NCBI GenBank assembly: GCA_029210015.1
Contig: JARGOE010000007.1
Coordinates: 1-45,927, forward strand
DNA length: 45,927 nucleotides
Direction: 5' to 3'
Origin: Vicingaceae bacterium
GTDB lineage: Bacteria > Bacteroidota > Bacteroidia > Flavobacteriales_E > Vicingaceae
Shown: positions 20,046 to 26,699 of the stretch, one piece after another
Position numbering within the stretch: position 1 is the stretch's first letter
Layout of the letters: every line of letters starts with the position of its first letter
Notes under the pieces: generated by a model
Databases searched by the model: none
What the model saw: only the letters and a program-made list of their open reading frames with translations
What the model was told of the DNA's origin: nothing
Program-made: the position numbers and the translations under genes

Positions 20046-20103
20046 CCTCAAGGATACTTGGGCCTCAGTTTTCTATTTACATGGAGTGTATAAGCACAAA
20101 ATG
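20046..20103 (-). promoter_or_regulatory. GC-richer structured segment upstream of rpoB
   Basis: This part of the rplL-rpoB spacer is richer in G+C than its surroundings. On the minus strand it has a small hairpin (CCCAAG, loop TATC, CTTGAGG with one bulged A) and two copies of TGAGGC. Its role is unknown; a cis-acting RNA is possible. Confidence 0.3.
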
Positions 20104-20150
20104 GTTTAGACTCTTTTTCGTGTTTTGAAGCACGATTAAGAATCTAAACC
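20103..20150 (-). promoter_or_regulatory. Long stem-loop between rplL and rpoB (candidate RNase III/attenuation element)
   Basis: On the minus strand the RNA folds as GGTTTAGA with TCTAAACC (8 bp), one U-G pair, TCTT with AAGA (4 bp), a small A-A internal loop, then one A-U pair and CGTG with CACG, closed by an 8-nt loop. That is about 18 pairs. No T-run follows, so it is not a simple terminator. In E. coli the same intergenic position holds an attenuator and an RNase III site; similarity of function is inference. Confidence 0.6.
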
Positions 20151-20171
20151 GAATGTTTTAGAAGGTGGAAG

Positions 20172-20552
20172 TTATTTAACTTCTACTTCAGCTCCTGCTT
20201 CTTCTAATTGTGTTTTTAAAGCTTCTGCTTCGTCTTTAGCAACACCTTCTTTTAAAGGTTTTGGTGCACCATCAACTAATTCTTTAGCTTCTTTTAATCC
20301 TAAACCAGTTAATTCCTTAACTAATTTTACAACTGCTAATTTTGAACCACCAGCTGCTTTTAATATTACATCGAATTCTGATTTTTCCTCTCCACCAGCA
20401 GCGTCTCCACCACCTGCAGCAGGTCCAGCAACAGCTACTGCAGCAGCAGCAGGCTCTATACCATGTTCTTCTTTCAATATTTCAGCTAATTCGTTTACAT
20501 CTTTTACAGTTAAGTTTACTAACTCGTCTGCAAGCTTTTTTAAATCTGCCAT
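20172..20552 (-). CDS. rplL: 50S ribosomal protein bL12 (L7/L12)
   Basis: The 126-residue stalk protein has the N-terminal dimerisation domain ([20 protein letters not shown]), an Ala/Gly-rich hinge (about residues 35-55) and the C-terminal domain with [20 protein letters not shown], which recruits translation factors. It follows rplJ by 54 bases. Its spacer to rpoB holds a long stem-loop that may adjust polymerase-to-stalk ratios. Confidence 0.98.
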   Translation of the reverse strand: MADLKKLADELVNLTVKDVNELAEILKEEHGIEPAAAAVAVAGPAAGGGDAAGGEEKSEFDVILKAAGGSKLAVVKLVKELTGLGLKEAKELVDGAPKPLKEGVAKDEAEALKTQLEEAGAEVEVK

Positions 20553-20606
20553 TTTATTTTAATTTTAAAATTTAATTTTTATTATACTATTAATTACGTC
20601 TAATTT

Positions 20607-21128
20607 TTATTCAGGACGATCTGAAAGTGTTTTAACAATACCTGCTAATTTGCCACCGCTTGATTGTAAAGCAGAAACAACATTTTTGGCAGGAGATTGT
20701 AATAAAGCAATAATATCTCCGATAAGTTCTTCTTTAGACTTAACAGATGTTAAGAATTCTAAGTTCTCATCTCCAATATAGATTGCTTCTTCAATGAAAG
20801 CTCCTTTTAAGATAGGCTTGTCACTTTTCTTACGAAAATCTTTAATCACTTTTGCTGGAGCATTACCTGCTGTTGCAAACATAATTGAAGTATTCCCTTT
20901 TAGTGTATCATATAATTCATCGTAATTACCTTCGGCTTTTTCCATTGCCTTTTTTAATAAGGTATTTTTTACAACTTCTAATTTGATGTCACCATTGAAA
21001 CAAGTTCTTCTAAGCTTTGAAGAGCCTTCAGCATCTAAACCAGCGATATCTGCTAAGTAAAATACATTAGCTTCGTTTAACCTAGTGGTTAAGCCATCGA
21101 TAAACTGATTTTTTTCTTCTCTTGTCAT
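20607..21128 (-). CDS. rplJ: 50S ribosomal protein uL10
   Basis: The 173-residue protein anchors the L7/L12 stalk to 23S rRNA. Family features are MTREEKNQFIDGLTTRLNEA, NTLLKKAM and GNTSIMFA, with a C-terminal helix (KNVVSALQSSGGKLAGIVKTL) that binds L7/L12 dimers. The gap to rplA is 27 bases, too short for the large L10-binding leader found in E. coli. Confidence 0.98.
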   Translation of the reverse strand: MTREEKNQFIDGLTTRLNEANVFYLADIAGLDAEGSSKLRRTCFNGDIKLEVVKNTLLKKAMEKAEGNYDELYDTLKGNTSIMFATAGNAPAKVIKDFRKKSDKPILKGAFIEEAIYIGDENLEFLTSVKSKEELIGDIIALLQSPAKNVVSALQSSGGKLAGIVKTLSDRPE

Positions 21129-21155
21129 AACTTTATGGTTATATTAGAAAATTGG

Positions 21156-21851
21156 TTAAACCGCAATTGATTTTGGTTCAACTTTAACTCCCGGACTCAT
21201 AGTACTTGATAAGCATATGCTTTTCATGTAAGTACCTTTAGCTGAAGTAGGTTTTAATTTCATAATAGTTTGGATTAATTCATTTGCATTTTCAGCTAAT
21301 TTATCAGCTCCGAAAGATGCTCTACCTACGGTAGTATGAATAATTCCAAATTTGTCTACTTTAAAATCAATTTTACCTGCTTTAATTTCCGTTACAGCTT
21401 TACCGATATCCATTGTAACTGTACCTGATTTTGGGTTAGGCATTAATCCTCTTGGTCCTAAAACTCGACCTAAAGCACCAACTTTACCCATAACACTTGG
21501 CATAGTTATAATAACGTCAATGTCTGTCCATCCTTCTTTTATCTTATCGATAAATTCATCTAGACCTACATGATCGGCTCCGGCTTCTTTTGCTTCGGCT
21601 TCTTTGTCAGGAGTACAAAGTACTAATACTTTAACATCTTTACCTACACCGTTTGGTAAGGCAACAGTTCCTCTAACCATTTGGTTAGCTTTTCTAGGAT
21701 CAACTCCTAAACGAACTGCTAAATCAATAGATGCGTCAAATTTTGTACTTGTAATGTCCTTAACAATTTTAGCTGCTTCATCTAAGTTGTACTGTTTTTC
21801 AACATCAAACTTTGATAAAGCTTCTTTCATATTTTTTGTTAACCTAGCCAT
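21156..21851 (-). CDS. rplA: 50S ribosomal protein uL1
   Basis: The 231-residue L1-stalk protein moves with E-site tRNA and in other bacteria represses the rplKA message. It contains [18 protein letters not shown], the family signature in domain II, and a C-terminal [20 protein letters not shown]. It lies 19 bases after rplK, and the two are co-transcribed. Confidence 0.98.
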   Translation of the reverse strand: MARLTKNMKEALSKFDVEKQYNLDEAAKIVKDITSTKFDASIDLAVRLGVDPRKANQMVRGTVALPNGVGKDVKVLVLCTPDKEAEAKEAGADHVGLDEFIDKIKEGWTDIDVIITMPSVMGKVGALGRVLGPRGLMPNPKSGTVTMDIGKAVTEIKAGKIDFKVDKFGIIHTTVGRASFGADKLAENANELIQTIMKLKPTSAKGTYMKSICLSSTMSPGVKVEPKSIAV

Positions 21852-21870
21852 TATTAATTTTATTTAATTA

Positions 21871-22314
21871 TTAAACTTCTGCTGGGAACGTTCCTTTCAC
21901 GTTAATTCCCATACTTCTCGCTGTACCAGCAACCATTTGCATTGCAGATTCAATTTTAAAACAATTTAAATCGGGCATTTTGTCCTCAGCAATTGTTTTT
22001 ACTTGATCCCACGTTACAGAACCTACCTTTTGACGGTTTGATTCCGGAGAACCACCTTTCAATTTGGCTGCTTCTAATAGTTGTACGGCAGCAGGAGGAG
22101 TTTTAATTACAAAATCAAAAGATTTATCAGAGTAAACTGTAATAACAACTGGTAATACTTTACCTGCTTTATCTTGAGTTCTTCCGTTAAATTGCTTACA
22201 AAACTCCATAATATTCACACCCTTAGCACCTAATGCAGGTCCTACTGGTGGAGATGGGTTTGCAGCTCCTCCTCTAATCTGTAATTTAATTAATCCGCTT
22301 ACTTCTTTAGCCAT
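21871..22314 (-). CDS. rplK: 50S ribosomal protein uL11
   Basis: The 147-residue protein of the GTPase-associated centre shows the canonical N-terminus ([20 protein letters not shown]) with the proline-rich hinge, and ends in the rRNA-binding domain with [14 protein letters not shown]11 is also required for RelA activation in many bacteria. The 78-base leader after nusG may hold the L1 autoregulatory site. Confidence 0.98.
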   Translation of the reverse strand: MAKEVSGLIKLQIRGGAANPSPPVGPALGAKGVNIMEFCKQFNGRTQDKAGKVLPVVITVYSDKSFDFVIKTPPAAVQLLEAAKLKGGSPESNRQKVGSVTWDQVKTIAEDKMPDLNCFKIESAMQMVAGTARSMGINVKGTFPAEV

Positions 22315-22392
22315 TTTTATTACTATTTAGTGTTGTATCATCTCAATTGGAAGCATTATATATATTGAGAATCTACGATTAATTACATTTTA
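22315..22392 (-). promoter_or_regulatory. nusG-rplK spacer with weak stem-loop, possible L1 leader
   Basis: On the minus strand TCTCAAT and ATTGAGA can pair around a 16-nt loop. The position fits the L1 autoregulatory leader of rplKA in other bacteria, but I cannot identify the L1 recognition bases with certainty. Confidence 0.3.
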
Positions 22393-22944
22393 TTAACTTT
22401 CTTTTTCTACCTGTAAAAAACTTAGCTCTAATGGTTGTTTTCTTCCGAAAATTTTCACCATTACTTCTAACTTTTTCTTTTCTTCATTTATATTTTCAAT
22501 AGTACCAGTAAATCCATTAAATGGACCATCTGTAACCTTGATGCTTTCTCCAATAACATAAGGAATAGTCATTTCCTCTTCTGTTTCTGCTAATTCATCA
22601 ACTTTACCTAAAATTCGGTTAACTTCCGCCATTCTTATAGGAAGAGGATTACCTCTTTTTTCAGCTCCTAAAAAGCCAATTACTCCGTTTACTCCTCTAA
22701 TCACGTGAGGAACTTCTCCAGATAAATCTGCTTCAACTAAAATATAACCAGGAAAGAAACTTCTTTCTTTACTAATTTTTTTTCCGTTACGAATTTGATA
22801 AACTTTTTCGGTAGGAATTAAAATTTGAGATACATAGCTAGAAAGATTGTTTCTTTCAATTTCGCTCTCTATGTAGCTTTTTATTTTATTTTCTTTACCG
22901 CTTATCGCTCTAACGACATACCATTTTTTTGTGCTCTCAGCCAT
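22393..22944 (-). CDS. nusG: Transcription termination/antitermination protein NusG
   Basis: The 183-residue protein has an NGN domain (KWYVVRAISGKENKIKSYIE; FFPGYILVEAD) that binds the beta' clamp and a C-terminal KOW domain (VTDGPFNGFTGTIENINEEK) that contacts Rho or S10. It starts five bases after secE, in the usual secE-nusG-rplK order. Confidence 0.97.
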   Translation of the reverse strand: MAESTKKWYVVRAISGKENKIKSYIESEIERNNLSSYVSQILIPTEKVYQIRNGKKISKERSFFPGYILVEADLSGEVPHVIRGVNGVIGFLGAEKRGNPLPIRMAEVNRILGKVDELAETEEEMTIPYVIGESIKVTDGPFNGFTGTIENINEEKKKLEVMVKIFGRKQPLELSFLQVEKES

Positions 22945-22949
22945 AAATC

Positions 22950-23144
22950 TTATTCAAATAAACCGTAAACAATTTTCATTACTCTACTAAAAGAACTATC
23001 CATAGCAAAAATGACTAAAGCAAAAATAATTGAAGCTACCATAACTACAACCGAACTACTTTGTAACTCAGACCATGTAGGCCAAGAAACTTTATTAAAC
23101 AGTTCATCAACTGATTCTTGTATATATGTTCCAATCTTTGCCAT
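22950..23144 (-). CDS. secE: Preprotein translocase subunit SecE
   Basis: This 64-residue protein has an amphipathic N-terminal helix with VDELFNKVSWPTWSELQ (the conserved WPT motif) and one C-terminal membrane helix (about 29-48). That is the short one-helix SecE form. It clamps the SecY channel. It is placed between tRNA-Trp and nusG. Confidence 0.96.
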   Translation of the reverse strand: MAKIGTYIQESVDELFNKVSWPTWSELQSSSVVVMVASIIFALVIFAMDSSFSRVMKIVYGLFE

Positions 23145-23198
23145 AAGTTTTTTCTTTACTTATTATTAAAGTTTTTACTTTAATTCCAGTTTGTTTTG

Positions 23199-23271
23199 CA
23201 CGGGAGGAGAGACTCGAACTCCCGACACCTGGTTTTGGAGACCAGTGCTCTACCAACTGAGCTACACCCGT
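23199..23271 (-). tRNA. tRNA-Trp (anticodon CCA)
   Basis: The cloverleaf reads 5'-ACGGGTG...CTCCCGT-G on the minus strand, with D-arm GCTC/GAGC, anticodon stem CTGGT/ACCAG, anticodon CCA at 23236-23238 and T-arm GGGAG/CTCTC. The acceptor stem has a T-T mismatch at 6-67. The 3' CCA is not encoded. Confidence 0.96.
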
Positions 23272-23294
23272 AATTATATTTTTTTAAAGTCAAG

Positions 23295-23322
23295 AAAGGT
23301 ATCCGTATAAACGGATACCTTT
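23295..23322 (-). terminator. Perfect 12-bp hairpin between tuf and tRNA-Trp
   Basis: AAAGGTATCCGT and ACGGATACCTTT flank an ATAA loop. On the minus strand only a broken T-rich tract follows (CTTGACTTT), so termination may be partial, or the hairpin may be an mRNA 3' stabiliser or processing site before tRNA-Trp-secE-nusG. Confidence 0.65.
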
Positions 23323-23347
23323 TCTATGATAAAAACTATTACGTTTT

Positions 23348-24535
23348 TTATTTTATAATCTGAGTAACCTGACCTGCACCAACAGTTCTACCACCTTCTC
23401 TAATCGCAAATCTTAAGTTTTGGTTGATTGCAACTGGAACGATTAATTTAACTGTTATTGTTACATTATCTCCAGGCATTACCATTTCTCTTCCTTCTTC
23501 TAAGAAGATCTCACCAGTTACATCTGTTGTTCTAATGTAAAATTGAGGTCTGTATTTGTTATGGAAAGGAGTGTGTCTTCCACCTTCTTCTTTCTTCAAT
23601 ACATAAACCTCTGCTTTAAACTCAGAGTGAGGAGTAATAGAACCAGGCTTAGCAATTACCATTCCTCTTCTAATATCTGATTTTTCAATACCTCTTAATA
23701 AGATACCTACGTTATCACCAGCTTCACCTCTATCTAATATCTTTCTAAACATTTCAACTCCAGTAATAGTTGACTTCATGTTTTCGTCACCCATTCCTAA
23801 AATATCAACTTCATCACCTGTATTAGCAACTCCAGTTTCAATTCTACCTGTAGCAACAGTTCCTCTACCTGTAATTGAGAATACATCCTCAACTGGCATT
23901 AAGAAATCTTTATCTACATCTCTTGGAGGTAATTCAATATATGAATCTACTGCAGCCATTAATTCAGTTACTGTAGCAACCCATTTTTCTTCACCATTTA
24001 ATGCACCTAATGCAGAACCTGCAATAACTGGAGCATTATCTCCATCGTACTCATAGAAAGATAATAACTCTCTAATTTCCATTTCAACTAATTCTAATAA
24101 TTCTTCATCATCAACCATATCCACTTTATTCATGAATACAACGATAGATGGAATACCAACTTGTCTTCCTAAAAGAATGTGCTCTCTTGTTTGTGGCATT
24201 GGACCATCAGTTGCAGCAACAACTAAGATAGCACCATCCATTTGAGCAGCACCAGTTACCATGTTCTTAACGTAATCCGCGTGACCAGGACAATCTACGT
24301 GAGCGTAGTGTCTGTTTTCAGTTTCATATTCAACGTGTGAAGTATTAATTGTAATACCTCTTTCTTTTTCTTCAGGAGCATTATCAATAGTATCAAAATC
24401 TCTTAACTCAGCAAAACCTTGCTTTGCTAGTACTGTTGTAATTGCAGCTGTTAAAGTCGTTTTTCCGTGGTCAACGTGACCAATTGTTCCGATATTTAAA
24501 TGTGGTTTGGAACGATCAAAATTCTCTTTAGCCAT
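23348..24535 (-). CDS. tuf: Elongation factor Tu
   Basis: The 395-residue GTPase delivers aminoacyl-tRNA to the ribosome. G-box motifs are present: GHVDHGKTT (G1), RGITI (G2), DCPGH (G3), NKVD (G4) and SAL (G5). The beta-barrel domains 2 and 3 follow ([27 protein letters not shown]; the C-terminal [16 protein letters not shown]). It lies downstream of four tRNAs and uses their promoter. Confidence 0.99.
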   Translation of the reverse strand: MAKENFDRSKPHLNIGTIGHVDHGKTTLTAAITTVLAKQGFAELRDFDTIDNAPEEKERGITINTSHVEYETENRHYAHVDCPGHADYVKNMVTGAAQMDGAILVVAATDGPMPQTREHILLGRQVGIPSIVVFMNKVDMVDDEELLELVEMEIRELLSFYEYDGDNAPVIAGSALGALNGEEKWVATVTELMAAVDSYIELPPRDVDKDFLMPVEDVFSITGRGTVATGRIETGVANTGDEVDILGMGDENMKSTITGVEMFRKILDRGEAGDNVGILLRGIEKSDIRRGMVIAKPGSITPHSEFKAEVYVLKKEEGGRHTPFHNKYRPQFYIRTTDVTGEIFLEEGREMVMPGDNVTITVKLIVPVAINQNLRFAIREGGRTVGAGQVTQIIK

Positions 24536-24595
24536 GATTTATTGGTTTATTATTTATGTTTATTATTTACTTTTTAATTACTATATCTTTTTCAG

Positions 24596-24667
<72 letters not shown>

Positions 24668-24699
24668 TTAACCCGACATACTATTTAATGAAAAAAAAG

Positions 24700-24772
24700 A
24701 GCGAGAGACGGGGCTCAAACCCGCGACCCTCAGCTTGGAAGGCTGACGCTCTATCAACTGAGCTACTCTCGC
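24700..24772 (-). tRNA. tRNA-Gly (anticodon TCC)
   Basis: Acceptor GCGAGAG pairs fully with CTCTCGC, the anticodon stem is TCAGC/GCTGA, the anticodon TCC is at 24737-24739, and T-arm GCGGG/CCCGT has one G-T pair. CCA is not encoded. Confidence 0.96.
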
Positions 24773-24817
24773 TTTTAATTTCATCTAAATAAAGGTGTCT
24801 TTATTTATAAGTTTCTG

Positions 24818-24899
24818 TGGGGGAAGCAGGATTCGAACCTACGAAGGCGTAGCCAACAGATTTACAGTCTGTCCTCGTTGACCGCTTGAGTATTCCCCC
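24818..24899 (-). tRNA. tRNA-Tyr (anticodon GTA)
   Basis: This 82-nt class II tRNA has acceptor GGGGGAA/TTCCCCC, anticodon stem ACAGA/TCTGT, anticodon GTA at 24863-24865, a long variable arm and T-arm GTAGG/CCTGC. The discriminator is A. Confidence 0.96.
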
Positions 24900-24951
24900 A
24901 ACGTTTCAATTTTTTCAAAATTTAACACTTAACATTTTAAGTGTTTTTAAG

Positions 24952-25025
24952 AGCCGATAGAGGGACTCGAACCCACGACCTGCTGATTACAAATCAGCTG
25001 CTCTAGCCAGCTGAGCTACATCGGC
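24952..25025 (-). tRNA. tRNA-Thr (anticodon TGT)
   Basis: Acceptor GCCGATG/TATCGGC, anticodon stem GCTGA/TCAGC and anticodon TGT at 24989-24991. The T-stem GTGGG/CCCTC has one T-T mismatch. It is the first tRNA of the operon, directly after the promoter/terminator element. Confidence 0.95.
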
Positions 25026-25056
25026 TTCTTTCTATTTTAGTAAGCTTTTTTAGCAT

Positions 25057-25087
25057 AAAAAAACAGACCTTTCCTTGAAAAGGTCTG
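25057..25087 (-). terminator. Intrinsic terminator after hpf, adjoining the tRNA-tuf promoter
   Basis: CAGACCTTT and AAAGGTCTG form a 9-bp stem with a 6-nt loop, followed on the minus strand by seven T. Its first base directly follows the -7 box of the tRNA-tuf promoter, so locally started transcripts would lack part of the 5' arm. Confidence 0.8.
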
Positions 25088-25118
25088 CAAATGTATAAAA
25101 GATTTTATACTTAACAAA
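25088..25118 (-). promoter_or_regulatory. Promoter of the tRNA-Thr/Tyr/Gly/Thr-tuf operon
   Basis: On the minus strand TTTG (25118-25115), exactly 19 bases, then TACATTTG (25095-25088): an ideal Bacteroidota promoter. The spacer and the first bases of the -7 box hold an 18-bp palindrome with arms GTATAAAA and TTTTATAC (25093-25110). Confidence 0.8.
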
Positions 25119-25145
25119 CAAATAAATATTTATTTTTTAAAAATA

Positions 25146-25448
25146 TTAACCTTTAAGTTTTTCTTTATGTTTTTTCAATTGTCTTCTTAATGCTTCAACT
25201 GCATTATCAGTAGCTTCTTCAAAAGACTTACATTGCTTTTTAGCGAAAATATCGTTACCAGGAACTAATAACTTAATCTCAGCAACTTTATTCTCAGTGT
25301 CGTGAGAGTTTTCAACCTTAAGAATAACTTCGCCATCAATTATTTTGTCATAATAATTTGCAAGCTTATCAACTCTATTTTGGATAAACTCAATTAATTT
25401 TCTGTCTGCATCAAAGTGCACTGAACTAATTTTTAAATTTACTTTCAT
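25146..25448 (-). CDS. hpf: Ribosome hibernation promoting factor (short HPF/RaiA family)
   Basis: The 100-residue protein has the HPF/YfiA fold: VNLKISSVHFDADRKLIEFI, then RVDKLANYYDKI, and a C-terminal helix (FEEATDNAVEALRRQLKKHK). It binds the decoding channel of idle ribosomes and blocks translation. The length is that of the short form, without the dimerisation domain of long HPF. It lies 21 bases after xerC and is preceded by a perfect AGGAGG with 7-nt spacing, unusual for this phylum. A terminator follows, overlapping the tRNA-tuf promoter region. Confidence 0.93.
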   Translation of the reverse strand: MKVNLKISSVHFDADRKLIEFIQNRVDKLANYYDKIIDGEVILKVENSHDTENKVAEIKLLVPGNDIFAKKQCKSFEEATDNAVEALRRQLKKHKEKLKG

Positions 25449-25455
25449 CTCTTAT

Positions 25456-25461
25456 CCTCCT
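25456..25461 (-). promoter_or_regulatory. Perfect Shine-Dalgarno sequence of hpf
   Basis: AGGAGG lies seven bases before the hpf ATG. I found no comparable site before the other genes in this window, which agrees with the general lack of Shine-Dalgarno use in Bacteroidota. Confidence 0.75.
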
Positions 25462-25469
25462 AAATTTAA

Positions 25470-26351
25470 TTAAGCCTTTGGATGGGCTTGTTTATGAATA
25501 TTTTTTAATTTTTCAATTGTGTTGTGTGTATAAACTTGGGTAGCAGATAAATTAGCATGACCTAATATTTCTTTAATAGTATTTAAGTCCGCTCCGTTGT
25601 TTAGCATATGGGTAGCAAAAGTATGTCTAAGAACGTGTGGGCTTTTTTTACTTACCGTAGTTACTTGACTAAGGTAGGAATTTACAATACTGTAAACAAG
25701 TTTTGGATATAGTTTTTTGCCAATTTTTGTTAAAAAAAAGTAGCTGTTTTTAGGTGTAAGTTTTTCTCTTTCTTTAATGTATTCCTTTATAAGTGTGGTT
25801 AGGTTTTTACCTATAGGTATTAATCTTTCTTTGTTTCTTTTTCCAAGAACTTTAATAGTACTGTTATTAAAATCGATTGAATCTAATTTTAATTCAATTA
25901 ATTCGGAAAGTCTAGTGCCTGTAGCATAAAAGAGTTCTAAAATCAATTGATCCCTTTTTCCTTCATAGTCATCGTCATATTTAATGTTTTCAAAAAGATT
26001 ATTGATTTCATTTTCTCCAACAAATACAGGGAGTCTTTTAGATGTTTTTGGTGTGATTACTTTTAATAAAGGGTTTTTGTCAACTAATTTATTTTTTAAT
26101 AAGTGTTTGTAAAAAGATTTTAAGCTAGAAATCTTTCTGTTGATTGTTCTTGGAGAAATACCTTCTTCAATAAGTTTTACTATCCATGACCTAATAAATG
26201 AGGCTGAAACATCCTTGAATGATTCTGTTTCGAATTCTAAAAGAAGAAATTGTTGGAATTGCTCTAAATCTTTTTGGTAAGCAGTAACGGTATGCAGTGA
26301 ATATCTCTTTTGATGCTGGAGGTAATCGCAAAAATCAGAAATATGAGGCAT
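25470..26351 (-). CDS. xerC: Tyrosine recombinase XerC-like
   Basis: The 293-residue protein has the N-terminal SAM-like core-binding domain (YSLHTVTAYQKDLEQF) and the C-terminal catalytic domain. The tyrosine-recombinase residues are all visible: Arg in ATGTRLSELIEL, Lys in LGKRNKERLIP, His and Arg in HVLRHTFATHML, His in LGHANLSATQ and the nucleophile Tyr in ATQVYTH. It probably resolves chromosome dimers at dif, as housekeeping Xer proteins do. The rpsU-xerC-hpf order is typical of Bacteroidota, so this is not a phage integrase. Its ATG directly follows the T-run of a strong terminator. Confidence 0.93.
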   Translation of the reverse strand: MPHISDFCDYLQHQKRYSLHTVTAYQKDLEQFQQFLLLEFETESFKDVSASFIRSWIVKLIEEGISPRTINRKISSLKSFYKHLLKNKLVDKNPLLKVITPKTSKRLPVFVGENEINNLFENIKYDDDYEGKRDQLILELFYATGTRLSELIELKLDSIDFNNSTIKVLGKRNKERLIPIGKNLTTLIKEYIKEREKLTPKNSYFFLTKIGKKLYPKLVYSIVNSYLSQVTTVSKKSPHVLRHTFATHMLNNGADLNTIKEILGHANLSATQVYTHNTIEKLKNIHKQAHPKA

Positions 26352-26414
26352 AAAAAAAGTAGTTTATCTTTAAAACGTAATAACTCTAAAAAAGTTATAA
26401 AGATAAACTACTTT
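26352..26414 (-). terminator. Strong terminator/attenuator between rpsU and xerC
   Basis: Arms AAAGTAGTTTATCTTTA and its exact complement (17 bp) enclose a 25-nt loop that itself can form a TAACT/AGTTA hairpin. On the minus strand seven T follow, and the next bases are the ATG of xerC. xerC and hpf must therefore depend on read-through of this element, or on a promoter that I cannot see. Confidence 0.8.
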
Positions 26415-26440
26415 GTAGTATTTTAAAAAGAATAGGTTTC

Positions 26441-26632
26441 TTATTCTTCTGCTTTTCTTAATTGCTCAACATAGATAGCTTTAATTTTTTCAGCTCTCTT
26501 TACAACAGACGGCTTGTCATATTGTTTTCTGTTTCTTAACTCTTTTAAAGCACCAGTTCTTTCAAACTTTTTCTTGTATCTTTTAAGAGCTCTCTCTATG
26601 TTCTCTCCTTCTTTAATCGGAATAATAATCAT
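26441..26632 (-). CDS. rpsU: 30S ribosomal protein bS21
   Basis: The 63-residue basic protein matches bS21 (EGENIERALKRYKKKFERTG, then RNRKQYDKPSVVKRAEKIKA). bS21 sits near the 3' end of 16S rRNA. In the Flavobacterium johnsoniae ribosome it is known to help hide the anti-Shine-Dalgarno sequence. Only a partial ribosome-binding motif (AGGA, four bases from ATG) is present. A strong terminator follows the gene. Confidence 0.96.
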   Translation of the reverse strand: MIIIPIKEGENIERALKRYKKKFERTGALKELRNRKQYDKPSVVKRAEKIKAIYVEQLRKAEE

Positions 26633-26665
26633 CTTGTCCTGTATTTAAATTTTATTTAAGGGCTG

Positions 26666-26696
26666 CAAATGTAGGTAATAAAATAATACCTACAAA
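26666..26696 (-). promoter_or_regulatory. Promoter of rpsU-xerC-hpf
   Basis: On the minus strand TTTG (26696-26693), 19 bases, TACATTTG (26673-26666). The spacer region carries a 7-bp inverted repeat GTAGGTA/TACCTAC (26671-26693). This starts immediately beyond the stop of the upstream acyl-CoA dehydrogenase gene and may also act as that gene's weak terminator. Confidence 0.75.
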
Positions 26697-26699
26697 TAA

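Noticed and set aside
23199-23271. T-T mismatch at 6-67 in tRNA-Trp as a sign of a decayed gene
   Set aside because: All other stems and the anticodon are intact and the gene is in a conserved operon; it is most likely functional.
23271-23292. TTGACT and TATAAT sequences before tRNA-Trp resembling a sigma-70 promoter
   Set aside because: The spacing is only nine bases rather than about 17, and this phylum uses TTTG/TAnnTTTG.
25470-26351. Tyrosine recombinase as a sign of a prophage or integrative element
   Set aside because: No att-like repeats or phage genes are nearby, and rpsU-xerC-hpf is a common chromosomal order in Bacteroidota; it is a housekeeping Xer protein.
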